From Chitinivibrionales bacterium (GTDB taxonomy: Bacteria > Fibrobacterota > Chitinivibrionia > Chitinivibrionales > FEN-1185), in NCBI GenBank assembly GCA_028718065.1, contig JAQUMP010000191.1, forward strand, positions 1 through 6,716: a DNA stretch of 6,716 nt, in the 5' to 3' direction. The notes under the pieces were generated by a model. That model made no database searches. It was not told where the DNA came from and saw only the letters and a list, made by a program, of their open reading frames with translations. Positions 1 through 6,166 of the stretch are shown piece after piece. Made by a program: the position numbers and the translations under genes. Numbering within the stretch: the first letter of the stretch is position 1; every line of letters starts with the position of its first letter.

Positions 1-316
1 CGCCGGTGCGCGGCACGACCCGCGGCGTAAATAACCGCGGCAAGCCCGCCTGGGCCGTGCAGGGTTGCAGGGCATTGGTGGGGCATGCTTTCAGGCATTG
101 ACCGCAGGCAATGCAGCGCGCTAAAAATTGATTTTCGGGAATCGCGCCGGGCGGCCGGATAAGGCGCCCTTCGCTGCGGTCGCTTTTAAGCATGGCATTG
201 GCGCGAAACACCGGCAATAAAAAAAGCCCCCCGGCAAGCCCCATGAGAACGTGGCGGCGCGCAACGTTGGGACCGTCGACGGCGGAGAGCAACGCCAAGC
301 CAAAACCGAATTCGCC
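1..316 (-). pseudogene. C-terminal ferredoxin segment of an interrupted polyferredoxin (runs off left edge)
   Basis: This open frame continues the reading frame of the upstream NapH-like gene straight after its TGA (317-319). It begins GEFGFGLALL, then has an RRHVL motif and a hydrophobic stretch (LMGLAGGLFLLPVF). It then reads LIRPPGAIPENQFLARC followed by a complete CxxCxxCxxxCP motif (RCIACGQCLKACP, near 80-118) and TNALQP. In membrane polyferredoxins of the NapH/MauM-NapG type these elements form the C-terminal half of one fused protein. I therefore read it as the detached 3' part of the neighbouring gene. If translated separately, possible starts are TTG at 298 or 292, or ATG at 244; the last would give a short hydrophobic N-terminus. 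None has a clear ribosome binding site. The real C-terminus lies outside the window. Homology is confident; whether it is a pseudogene, a separate gene or a sequencing artefact is open. Confidence 0.7.
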
Positions 317-1156
317 TCACTCTTTTTTATTGCCGGTGCAAACACCGCACAGGATGCATTCGGCCGTCGAGGTACGTTCCGGTCTTTTTTCGTTGATGGC
401 GTGGGTGGGGCACAGTTTTGCACAGGCCAGGCAGCTATTGCATTTTTCGCCTTTGAGCGTGCGCGAGAACCGTGCCATGCGGCTTAAGAGCCCAAACAGA
501 GCCCCGCTGGGGCAGATATATTGGCAATAGAACCGTTTGTCAAACAATCCGCCCATGAGCACGGCCATAAAAAGCAGGGCGCAGCCTGCCATGCCGTAAA
601 AAGCGGGGACGGCAATGGTGGCAAACCCCAGCGAATCGTCATTAAAAATCGCGCCGATCGCCTTGCCTACATGTAAAGCATCCAGCCCAAGCACCCATAG
701 GAGCGGATACACAAGAATGGCGCTGAACCGGGTAATCAGGGAAATGGGGTCCATAAAAAGCGGGAACGTTACGCCGAAGATCGCCAGTACAATCAGCACG
801 GTAAGGAACACGTATTTAAGCGCCTGTAAAGGGCGATGCGGGCGGCTTTTTAGCTTGAGTTTACTAAAGATAATCTTATCACTTATGTCAATGGCCGCGC
901 CCAAGGGGCATATCAGGCCGCAGAAAAAACGGCCGAAGATAAGCGTTAATAGCAGCACCACCCCGCCGCCTAAAACAATTTGCCAAATCCAGGTCCTGCC
1001 GGCGATAGATACAATCAAGGCCACGAGCGGATTGAGACGCAAAAACCATTGTCCGTCTATGGAAGCTGCCGTTGGATGACGGTTAATAAAAAAGAAGAGG
1101 CCGAAAAATAAAATTGCAAAGAATATTTGTGATGTTATTCGCACTTTTTTTAGCAT
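317..1156 (-). CDS. NapH/YccM-like membrane 4Fe-4S polyferredoxin, prematurely terminated
   Basis: A 279-residue integral membrane iron-sulfur protein, expected to pass electrons between quinol or cytoplasmic donors and a periplasmic partner. Hydrophobic segments lie near residues 8-24, 43-60, 60-76, 112-135, 143-160 and 180-203. Two NapH-family CxxxCP motifs are present: FFCGLICPLGA (C79, C83) and FYCQYICPSGALFGLLSR (C211, C215). A complete 4Fe-4S ligand set follows (C239, C242, C245, C249-P). A second starts (C267, C270, C273), but the fourth cysteine expected after three residues is absent. The protein ends at once with GNKKE and TGA. In-frame sequence after the stop encodes the rest of the usual fused protein (see 1-316). 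The ATG at 1156 is supported by an AGGA 7 nt upstream. The Tat-exported DUF362 gene lies upstream on the same strand, but a terminator separates them. The family is certain; the electron donor and acceptor cannot be told from sequence. Confidence 0.85.
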   Translation of the reverse strand: MLKKVRITSQIFFAILFFGLFFFINRHPTAASIDGQWFLRLNPLVALIVSIAGRTWIWQIVLGGGVVLLLTLIFGRFFCGLICPLGAAIDISDKIIFSKLKLKSRPHRPLQALKYVFLTVLIVLAIFGVTFPLFMDPISLITRFSAILVYPLLWVLGLDALHVGKAIGAIFNDDSLGFATIAVPAFYGMAGCALLFMAVLMGGLFDKRFYCQYICPSGALFGLLSRMARFSRTLKGEKCNSCLACAKLCPTHAINEKRPERTSTAECILCGVCTGNKKE

Positions 1157-1163
1157 GAAATTA

Positions 1164-1167
1164 TCCT
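1164..1167 (-). promoter_or_regulatory. Shine-Dalgarno site of the NapH-like gene
   Basis: AGGA on the minus strand lies 7 nt before the ATG at 1156, which supports that start. I found no convincing -35/-10 pair between this site and the terminator at 1213-1251. Confidence 0.6.
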
Positions 1168-1212
1168 ACCGGTTCTTTACGCGCAACCTTCAAAATATAT
1201 TGTTTCCCCTAT

Positions 1213-1251
1213 TAAAAAAAACGCGGAAAAAGGAAGTTTTCCGCGCTTTTT
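1213..1251 (-). terminator. Rho-independent terminator (possibly bidirectional)
   Basis: A perfect 9-bp stem CGCGGAAAA/TTTTCCGCG (1222-1230 with 1237-1245) encloses a 6-nt loop. Read on the minus strand it is followed by eight T residues (complement of 1214-1221), a strong intrinsic terminator for the DUF362 gene that ends at 1439. On the plus strand the stem is followed by C and five T (1247-1251), so it could also stop plus-strand transcription. It sits about 57 bp upstream of the polyferredoxin start, so that gene needs readthrough or its own promoter. Confidence 0.85.
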
Positions 1252-1296
1252 GAGGGATGGGAATTTGTGGATATCAACCCCCATCCGCCTTCGGCA

Positions 1297-1370
1297 CCTT
1301 CCCCCGAATCGGAGGAAGGTTGAGATAGAGAAACCTCAGAGATTTTTCCCCTCTCCGATTCGGAGAGGGG
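1297..1370. repeat. Pair of REP-like GC-rich palindromes
   Basis: Two palindromes lie in the 3' intergenic region of the DUF362 gene. The right one (1348-1370) is a perfect 11-bp inverted repeat, CCCCTCTCCGA/TCGGAGAGGGG, around one central base. The left one (1297-1319) is an imperfect relative: CCTTCC and GGAAGG arms around a CCGAATCGG-like core. The flanking pyrimidine-rich CAACCCCCAT (left) and GGGGCAGGGGTGAGG (right) look roughly complementary, so the whole of about 1275-1382 could fold as one element. Palindromes of this composition are common as dispersed non-coding repeats in bacterial genomes. Whether copies exist elsewhere in this genome cannot be seen here. Confidence 0.6.
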
Positions 1371-1438
1371 GCAGGGGTGAGGTCAAAAATAGCAAAATAA
1401 ATTACCAGGTATTTTTGATACCTTCTAGTTCCCCGCTT

Positions 1439-2953
1439 CTATTTCTCCAACACAAAACTCGCCGACACGGTCTTTCCGGCCGCTTGGGCCTTAACAATGT
1501 ATGCACCGCTGGCAACAAGCTTGCCGCTTGCGTTACGGCCGTTCCAGGTTATGCGCGATCCGCGCACCTCCGCATTTGTAAATGAACGCACCACGGCGCC
1601 CTTCATATTGTAAATCGCCAGGCCGCTGATTGCCGATTTGTCCGGGAAAGATATCGGCGCGATCGCTTTAAAGGCCGGGCAGGAAACTTCGATGGAAAGA
1701 GCGTTGGCGCTATGGCCCTGCATTGGTTCGGCAACGCCAACCCCGCCGGGAGGGACATTGACTAGATCCATGGCGGCAATTTGGGCGTCGGTGTAGCCAA
1801 AGGCGGACAAGAAACCTTTAGTAACAGCCGGGGATTCTTGAGCGCTCATCAGGGCAACCCGGATCTTTTTAATCACCAGGTAATCTACGGCGGGGGCAAA
1901 AGTTCCCATAACGAGCCGATAGGTATCTTTGTCCGGTGGTGCGCCGGGCCCGGTGCTTGCAGACCAAAGACAATCAACGATACAAAGTTGCTGGCGTGGA
2001 ACCGTATTAGTGCCATGACCTATAATGGCATCGCTTTTAGAGAGACAGACCAACGGATTTGTCATTGGATCCGTGCCACCCCAGGGATGAAGGTCCGGAC
2101 CCCAAAAAGTCCCATAATGATTTTTAATTACTCCGGTGTACGAGCTATTAGGATCGCCTGAAGAAACCAAATCCCTATGGCCTCTATTGGTGGCAATGCT
2201 AATGAGAATGTCAATGGATCCATCGGAGAGTTTTGGCGGACAAGACGTATTCCCTCTATTGGGTATGGATACTGGATTCTCCACAATTGACCAGTCGCCG
2301 CCATGATCTGTTGTTAAATAATTCCGCCCCGGTCCACCAAGAAGTATAGCGCCTACAGTATCTATCTTAATGCCGGTCGGCATTTGAGCGCTTACCGATC
2401 CGAAATAATCCGTCGCATTCTGTCGGGTATCGTAAATAGTAATATTACCGGCAGGGACTCCGAGCGCAATGAGCACTTTGCAGACCTTGCCGACAATCGC
2501 CGCTTTCGGCATAACTACACCAACCTGAAGCGGCACTTTTATTGCAACCTTGACGGCCGACCATGCTTTGTTCCCCTTTTGAAAAATCCGCCCCCAGGCG
2601 TCGATTGCGCTTGTTGGCGTATAGGTAGCGCTTGTGGCCAGTGCGAATGCCATGGCATCCATATTGGTTTCTACGACTGCGGAATCCACCGGAGTATTTT
2701 GAGCCGCGCCACCCGAACCGCCCTGAAATGTCATAGTACTGCATTTTGTGTTCTTGCCCATTAAGGGATCATTACAGCAAACTACTTTTAAATTATCGAT
2801 ATTCGGGTTTATCTGCATACCGGTATGCCATGCGCCTTCATCAACGGCGGCAAAAGCCTTATGAACGCCAATGGTTCCTACCGATATTGCGGCTGCGCCC
2901 GCGGCGGAGGTTTTAAGAAAATTTCGTCTGGTACTTGAAAATTTTTTAGACAT
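1439..2953 (-). CDS. Tat-exported DUF362-type protein with FlgD-like C-terminal domain
   Basis: A 504-residue exported protein of unknown function. The N-terminus has a twin-arginine signal, STRRNFLKTSAAGAAA (residues 7-22), with a likely cleavage site after AFA near residue 35. The central part (about 95-370) resembles the DUF362 family: VKVAIKVPLQ (134-143), a segment ending in ITIYDTRQ (171-178), and a late segment with FAPAVDYLVIKKIR (352-365). Nine cysteines remain after the signal, including the CC pair at 59-60, without a ferredoxin motif. The last 65 residues (about 440-504) look like a FlgD or secretion-type Ig-like domain: LAIYNMKG, then TWNGRNASGKLVASGAYIV, ending SFVLEK. I chose ATG at 2953 over TTG at 2959: AAAGGGG is 6 nt from the ATG but abuts the TTG. 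A membrane polyferredoxin gene follows on the same strand, which suggests a periplasmic redox role (inference). The DUF362 assignment is by motif and context. Confidence 0.75.
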   Translation of the reverse strand: MSKKFSSTRRNFLKTSAAGAAAISVGTIGVHKAFAAVDEGAWHTGMQINPNIDNLKVVCCNDPLMGKNTKCSTMTFQGGSGGAAQNTPVDSAVVETNMDAMAFALATSATYTPTSAIDAWGRIFQKGNKAWSAVKVAIKVPLQVGVVMPKAAIVGKVCKVLIALGVPAGNITIYDTRQNATDYFGSVSAQMPTGIKIDTVGAILLGGPGRNYLTTDHGGDWSIVENPVSIPNRGNTSCPPKLSDGSIDILISIATNRGHRDLVSSGDPNSSYTGVIKNHYGTFWGPDLHPWGGTDPMTNPLVCLSKSDAIIGHGTNTVPRQQLCIVDCLWSASTGPGAPPDKDTYRLVMGTFAPAVDYLVIKKIRVALMSAQESPAVTKGFLSAFGYTDAQIAAMDLVNVPPGGVGVAEPMQGHSANALSIEVSCPAFKAIAPISFPDKSAISGLAIYNMKGAVVRSFTNAEVRGSRITWNGRNASGKLVASGAYIVKAQAAGKTVSASFVLEK

Positions 2954-2959
2954 CGGCAA

Positions 2960-2966
2960 CCCCTTT
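2960..2966 (-). promoter_or_regulatory. Shine-Dalgarno site deciding the DUF362 gene start
   Basis: AAAGGGG on the minus strand is 6 nt before the ATG at 2953. It directly touches the alternative in-frame TTG (2957-2959), leaving no spacer for it, so the ATG is preferred. Confidence 0.65.
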
Positions 2967-2977
2967 ACTTTAGGATA

Positions 2978-3005
2978 ATAATATTTTTGGTTTTTCTTAA
3001 AACAA
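2978..3005 (-). promoter_or_regulatory. Candidate promoter of the DUF362 gene
   Basis: On the minus strand TTGTTT (complement of 3000-3005) is followed after 16 nt by TATTAT (complement of 2978-2983). This would start transcription roughly 20 nt before the ATG and include the AAAGGGG site in the leader. The -35 match is poor and the surroundings are AT-rich, so this is only a candidate. Confidence 0.35.
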
Positions 3006-3205
3006 ATTTAACCGATTAAGCTTGATGCTCATGCTGGCAATCCTTAGCCCAATTGGCTCCTAATACAATTTATAGTTTGAAAATATATAACAAATTTAAA
3101 TAAAAGTATAATAAATTAATTAATGTTAATAAGGCTAATGAATCAACAAATAATTCTCGGCGCTGCTCCCAGTATTAAATCCCGCCTTGCCGGCTCAATC
3201 CCCTT

Positions 3206-3234
3206 TTGCAATTCCCCAATACATGATTTATATT
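3206..3234 (+). promoter_or_regulatory. Candidate sigma70-type promoter of rpsT
   Basis: TTGCAA (3206-3211) and TATATT (3229-3234) are separated by exactly 17 nt. Each is close to consensus (four and five of six bases). A start near 3241 would give a leader of about 52 nt that carries the rpsT ribosome binding site. Confidence 0.6.
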
Positions 3235-3278
3235 TAAAAATTCTAAGTATCCATTCCATTATAAAAGAAGCGCTTTTT

Positions 3279-3284
3279 AAGGAG
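3279..3284 (+). promoter_or_regulatory. Shine-Dalgarno site of rpsT
   Basis: AAGGAG lies 8 nt before the rpsT ATG. It is the strongest ribosome binding site in the window, as expected for a ribosomal protein gene. Confidence 0.8.
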
Positions 3285-3292
3285 TCCCGAAC

Positions 3293-3553
3293 ATGCCGTA
3301 TCACAAGTCAGTCGAGAAGAACATTCGCAACAGCAAACGGGCGAACGTGCGCAACCGCACGGCGCGCTCGCGCATCCGCTCGGCAATCACCGCCGTGCTC
3401 GATTGCAAAACCAAGGTGGACGGCCAGAAAGTCCTGCCGCAGGCCTTTGCCTTAATTGACAAAGGCGCCAAACAGGGGCTCCTGCATAAAAACAACGCCG
3501 CCAACCAGAAATCGCGTCTGGCCGTCGCGGTCAATAAATTGGCCGCCGCCTGA
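3293..3553 (+). CDS. rpsT: 30S ribosomal protein S20
   Basis: An 86-residue, very basic protein that binds 16S rRNA in the body of the small ribosomal subunit and helps early assembly. The sequence shows the family pattern: KSVEKNIRNSKRANVRNRTARSRIRSAI near the N-terminus (residues 5-32), then DKGAKQGLLHKNNAANQKSRLA near residues 56-77. The length is normal for S20 (85-90). The start at 3293 is fixed by a strong AAGGAG and by the usual short N-terminus. It ends with TGA, showing that TGA is a normal stop in this genome. It has its own good promoter candidate, and lysA follows after 63 bp without an evident terminator. In E. coli S20 represses its own translation; nothing here proves that for this gene. 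The identification is secure. Confidence 0.96.
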   Translation: MPYHKSVEKNIRNSKRANVRNRTARSRIRSAITAVLDCKTKVDGQKVLPQAFALIDKGAKQGLLHKNNAANQKSRLAVAVNKLAAA

Positions 3554-3604
3554 TTCGCTGATTTTATATCGGCGCATTTTTAAGCTATCCAAGACGCTTT
3601 ATCC

Positions 3605-3608
3605 AGGG
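3605..3608 (+). promoter_or_regulatory. Weak Shine-Dalgarno site of lysA
   Basis: AGGG lies 8 nt upstream of the lysA ATG. It is modest but well spaced, and supports the start at 3617. Confidence 0.5.
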
Positions 3609-3616
3609 CATTATTC

Positions 3617-4858
3617 ATGGTTTATTTTAACCGCAACAATTCCGAATTGTTTTGCGAGGATATTTCACTTGCCGCCATCGCCCGTTCCGTGGGCACGCCC
3701 GCCTATATCTACAGCGCCGGTAGTATCCGCGCCAATATCGGACTTTTCGCAAAAGCTTTTAGCGCCGTTCCGAATACCATTTGTTTTTCAATAAAATCCA
3801 ATTCAAATCTTTCGGTCCTGCGGTTGGTGGCGCAATGCGGCGCGGGCGCCGATATCGTTTCGGGCGGCGAACTGTTCCGCGCGCTTAAAGCGGGCCTGGA
3901 CCCAAAAAAAATCTGCTATTCCGGCGTGGGTAAAACCGCCGACGAAATCCGCTTTGCGCTGCGCAGCGGCATTTTAATGATAAATGTGGAATCGCAGGCC
4001 GAGCTGGAACTAATCGCCGCCCTGGCCCGTGAATCAGGCACGGTGGCGCCGGTCGCCCTGCGCATAAACCCGGACATCGACGCGCACACGCATGAATTTA
4101 CCACTACCGCTAAAAAAGAAAATAAATTCGGCATAACCCTGGAGCTGGCCGTTAATCTTTACAAACAGGCGCGTGACGACGATTTTCTCGACCCCATCGG
4201 CCTGGACGTGCATTTGGGCTCCCCGATTCTTACGCTCGACCCGTACGCCCGGGCGTTTGACGTATGCGCCAAACTAATCGGCGAATTGCGCGCGCTGAAT
4301 ATTGCCATTAAAGTGCTGGATATCGGCGGCGGATTCGGGATTCGCTATAACGATGAAACGCCCTTTACCCCGGAACAATTTGCCGGACTCGCCGTCCCCT
4401 TTGTAAAATCCCTTAACTGCGCCTTAATCATTGAACCCGGCCGGTTTATTGTGGGCAATGCCGGCGTTCTGCTTACCTCTATTACCTATTGCAAACAAAC
4501 ACCGCACGGCAAACTTTTTTATATCTGCGACGCCGGCATGAACGACCTTATCCGGCCGCCGCTCTACGGGTCGTATCATGGCATTGAGCCGGTAATCTTG
4601 CCCGCGGGCGGTCGCCGCCTTGTGGCCGATGTGGTGGGTCCGATCTGCGAATCGTCCGACTTTTTCGCCAAGGACCGCTCTTTGCCGGAATGTAAAGCGG
4701 GAGACGTTCTGGCGGTCATGAGCGCGGGCGCCTACGGCTTTTCCATGAGCGGCAATTACAATTCACGTCCGCGCGCGGTCGAAGTGCTGGTTGATGGGGG
4801 AAATTTTTCGGTCATCCGCAAACGCGAAACCTACGAAGATTTAATACGGGGAGAATAA
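3617..4858 (+). CDS. lysA: Diaminopimelate decarboxylase
   Basis: This PLP enzyme (413 residues, normal for the family) decarboxylates meso-diaminopimelate to L-lysine, the last step of lysine synthesis, in the cytoplasm. The N-terminal alanine-racemase-fold barrel carries the PLP lysine K60 in CFSIKSNSN, then GADIVSGGEL (77-86), YSGVGKT (101-107), the HLGSPI motif with H199 (199-204) and the phosphate-binding GGGFGIR (237-243). EPGRF (273-277) follows. The C-terminal part has GPICESSDFFAKDR with C344 and E345, the cysteine expected to come from the partner subunit of the dimer. It also has GAYGFSMSGNYNSRPR (371-386) with the substrate/PLP tyrosine Y373. All key residues are present, so it should be active. 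It lies 63 bp after rpsT and may share its transcript. Its stop is two bases before a tandem hairpin repeat array, which separates it from convergent purM. Confidence 0.96.
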   Translation: MVYFNRNNSELFCEDISLAAIARSVGTPAYIYSAGSIRANIGLFAKAFSAVPNTICFSIKSNSNLSVLRLVAQCGAGADIVSGGELFRALKAGLDPKKICYSGVGKTADEIRFALRSGILMINVESQAELELIAALARESGTVAPVALRINPDIDAHTHEFTTTAKKENKFGITLELAVNLYKQARDDDFLDPIGLDVHLGSPILTLDPYARAFDVCAKLIGELRALNIAIKVLDIGGGFGIRYNDETPFTPEQFAGLAVPFVKSLNCALIIEPGRFIVGNAGVLLTSITYCKQTPHGKLFYICDAGMNDLIRPPLYGSYHGIEPVILPAGGRRLVADVVGPICESSDFFAKDRSLPECKAGDVLAVMSAGAYGFSMSGNYNSRPRAVEVLVDGGNFSVIRKRETYEDLIRGE

Positions 4859-4860
4859 AT

Positions 4861-5025
4861 GTAGGGGCGCATTGCATGCGCCCATAATGTTCAATCATGC
4901 CGTAGGGGCGCATTGCATGCGCCCATAATGTTCAATCATGCCGTAGGGGCGCATTGCATGCGCCCATAATGTTCAATCATGCCGTAGGGGCGCATTGCAT
5001 GCGCCCATTAATTCCCATTCATGCC
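4861..5025 (+). repeat. Tandem array of 41-bp hairpin-containing repeats (four units)
   Basis: Three identical 41-bp units start at 4861, 4902 and 4943. A fourth at 4984-5025 keeps the first 25 bases and the ATGCC end but differs in between. Each unit opens with GTAGGGGCGCAT and contains an 8-bp inverted repeat, GGGCGCAT/ATGCGCCC, around TGC, followed by about 18 non-palindromic bases ending TCAATCATGCC. There are no unique spacers and no T-tracts, so it is neither a CRISPR nor a classic terminator. The GTAGGGGC...GCCC style recalls REP-like dispersed elements (inference). It fills the gap between convergent lysA and purM and may limit transcription into either gene. Confidence 0.9.
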
Positions 5026-5051
5026 ATAGGGCGTATTCAATACGCCCCTAC
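5026..5051 (-). repeat. Inverted, diverged copy of the hairpin repeat overlapping the purM stop
   Basis: Read on the minus strand this begins GTAGGGGCGTATT and forms a perfect 9-bp inverted repeat, GGGCGTATT/AATACGCCC, around a single central base (plus-strand arms 5029-5037 and 5039-5047). It shares the GTAGGGGCG opening with the tandem units but is in opposite orientation, as in paired REP elements. The TAG within GTAGGGG is the purM stop codon. Confidence 0.8.
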
Positions 5052-6091
5052 GAATATTGCATATTCACCACGCCTGTTCCGGGCGTAATCTCGCCGATTG
5101 CAACAGGACCGAATTCTCTTATAATTGGCGAGTTAAGTACCACAGCCTGATCTTTTTTATCAACAACTAAAACCATGCCGATGCCCATGTTAAACGTGCG
5201 GAACATTTCCGCATTCTCCACATTGCCGGTTCTCTGCAAAAACTTAAAAATCGGCAATGGTTCCCAGGTTTCGGCATTAATGGCGGCGTCACAGTTTGAG
5301 GGTAAAATCCGGTCGATATTATCCACAAAACCGCCGCCGGTAATATGGGCGCAGCCCTTAATGAGTTTTTGCTGCATTAAGTCAAGGACCGCGGCGTAGG
5401 AGCGGTGCGGTTTTAGCAATTCCGCGCCGATGCTCGCCTCCGATCCGGGCATGGCATCTTCGTACTTCATGCCGCCGATTTCGGTGACGATTTTGCGGGC
5501 AAGGCTGTAACCGTTGGTATGCAGGCCGTTTGAGCGCAGACCGATTATACGGTCGCCGGAAGCAATGGCGCGCCCGTCTACAATCTGCGCTTCGTCCACG
5601 ATGCCCACGATGGTCCCGGCAATGTCGTAGTCGCCGCGCGCGTAAAAATCGGGCATCTCCGCGGTTTCGCCGCCGATCAGCACGCAATTATTAGATTTAC
5701 AAGCAGTAGCCATGCCGGCGATGACGGCGCGCGTAATTTCCGGGAGCAGCTTGCCGGTGGCGATATAATCCAGAAAAAAAAGCGCGCGCGCGCCAAGCAC
5801 GGCGATATCGTTGACGCAATGGTTTACAATATCCTGTCCCACGGTTTCGTGGCGCCCCATGGCTATGGCGATCTTGAGCTTGGTGCCCACGCCGTCCACC
5901 GAAGAAACGAGCACCGGTTTTTGCATAGAGCGAAAAGAGGAGATATCGAACATGCCGCCGAACTGACCGAACCTGCCCACGACTTTATCGTTGTAAGTTG
6001 AAGCTACCAACTTGCCGATATCGCCTTTAACGCTGTTCCAGGTATCGATACTTACGCCGGCATCCGCATAGGTGACTGGCTTGGGGGACAT
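5048..6091 (-). CDS. purM: Phosphoribosylformylglycinamidine cyclo-ligase (AIR synthetase)
   Basis: This 347-residue cytoplasmic enzyme closes the imidazole ring in purine synthesis, converting FGAM and ATP to AIR. The family order is complete: YADAGVSID (8-16), VSSVDGVGTKLK (62-73), GQDIVNHCVNDIAVLGARALFFLDY (85-109), VLIGGETAEMPDFY (137-150), GLRSNGLHTNGYSLAR (184-199), AHITGGGFVDNI (248-259) and the C-terminal MFRTFNMGIGMV (296-307). The length is normal. No Shine-Dalgarno sequence precedes the ATG at 6091, and the best promoter (6098-6126) places the transcription start on that ATG, suggesting a leaderless mRNA. The final codon and TAG run into an inverted hairpin repeat, so the last few residues (VNMQYS) may be recent. 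It is divergent from tadA and convergent with lysA; no other pur gene is in view. Confidence 0.96.
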   Translation of the reverse strand: MSPKPVTYADAGVSIDTWNSVKGDIGKLVASTYNDKVVGRFGQFGGMFDISSFRSMQKPVLVSSVDGVGTKLKIAIAMGRHETVGQDIVNHCVNDIAVLGARALFFLDYIATGKLLPEITRAVIAGMATACKSNNCVLIGGETAEMPDFYARGDYDIAGTIVGIVDEAQIVDGRAIASGDRIIGLRSNGLHTNGYSLARKIVTEIGGMKYEDAMPGSEASIGAELLKPHRSYAAVLDLMQQKLIKGCAHITGGGFVDNIDRILPSNCDAAINAETWEPLPIFKFLQRTGNVENAEMFRTFNMGIGMVLVVDKKDQAVVLNSPIIREFGPVAIGEITPGTGVVNMQYS

Positions 6092-6097
6092 ATCAAA

Positions 6098-6126
6098 AAA
6101 ATAGCTTGAGCAGAAATAAGAGTCAA
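6098..6126 (-). promoter_or_regulatory. Candidate purM promoter giving a leaderless transcript
   Basis: On the minus strand TTGACT (complement of 6121-6126) and TATTTT (complement of 6098-6103) are exactly 17 nt apart. The -10 box ends 6 nt before the ATG, so the usual initiation distance puts +1 on the A of the start codon at 6091. The absence of any Shine-Dalgarno site fits this. Confidence 0.5.
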
Positions 6127-6166
6127 TGTCGGTAATACGACAAAATATTAATTATTTTAAAAGCCC

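Larger units (their letters stand above)
2954..3292. other. AT-rich divergent intergenic region
   Basis: This 339 bp separates the divergent DUF362 and rpsT genes. The stretch 3061-3125 is almost entirely A and T and could hold further promoter or regulator-binding sequence. An imperfect small palindrome (AGCCCAATTGGCT, about 3046-3058) lies near its edge. Apart from the two promoter candidates and ribosome binding sites listed separately, I see no gene or RNA here. Confidence 0.6.

Noticed and set aside
317..319. TGA reassigned as a sense codon in this genome
   Set aside because: rpsT ends with TGA exactly at the normal S20 C-terminus, so TGA acts as a stop.
317..328. Programmed ribosomal frameshift at the A6 run, or selenocysteine at the TGA
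   Set aside because: Neither the -1 nor the +1 frame after the A run continues into the ferredoxin domain, which is in the original frame. The TGA is four residues past the position of the missing ligand cysteine, and I see no convincing SECIS hairpin.
121..423. Separate 100-residue minus-strand gene spanning the polyferredoxin break
   Set aside because: It is the +1 frame of the polyferredoxin. Its sequence lacks the ferredoxin motifs, which are in the other frame on both sides of the break.
1781..2764. Open frames on the plus strand opposite the DUF362 gene (1781-2161, 2384-2764)
   Set aside because: They are antisense shadows of a well-supported coding sequence, with no recognisable motifs or ribosome binding sites.
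2954..3060. Riboswitch leader before the DUF362 gene
   Set aside because: No recognisable riboswitch core motif, and the most plausible promoter leaves a leader of only about 20 nt.
3041..3061. Operator-like palindrome in the DUF362-rpsT intergenic region
   Set aside because: The arms are only about four to six bases with mismatches, which is too weak to call in AT-rich sequence without comparative support.
3123..3455. Small gene upstream of and overlapping rpsT
   Set aside because: It has no ribosome binding site, its second half is the wrong frame of rpsT, and its first half covers the rpsT promoter region.
4861..5025. CRISPR array
   Set aside because: The units are contiguous and three are identical over their full 41 bp, with no variable spacers and no cas genes in view.
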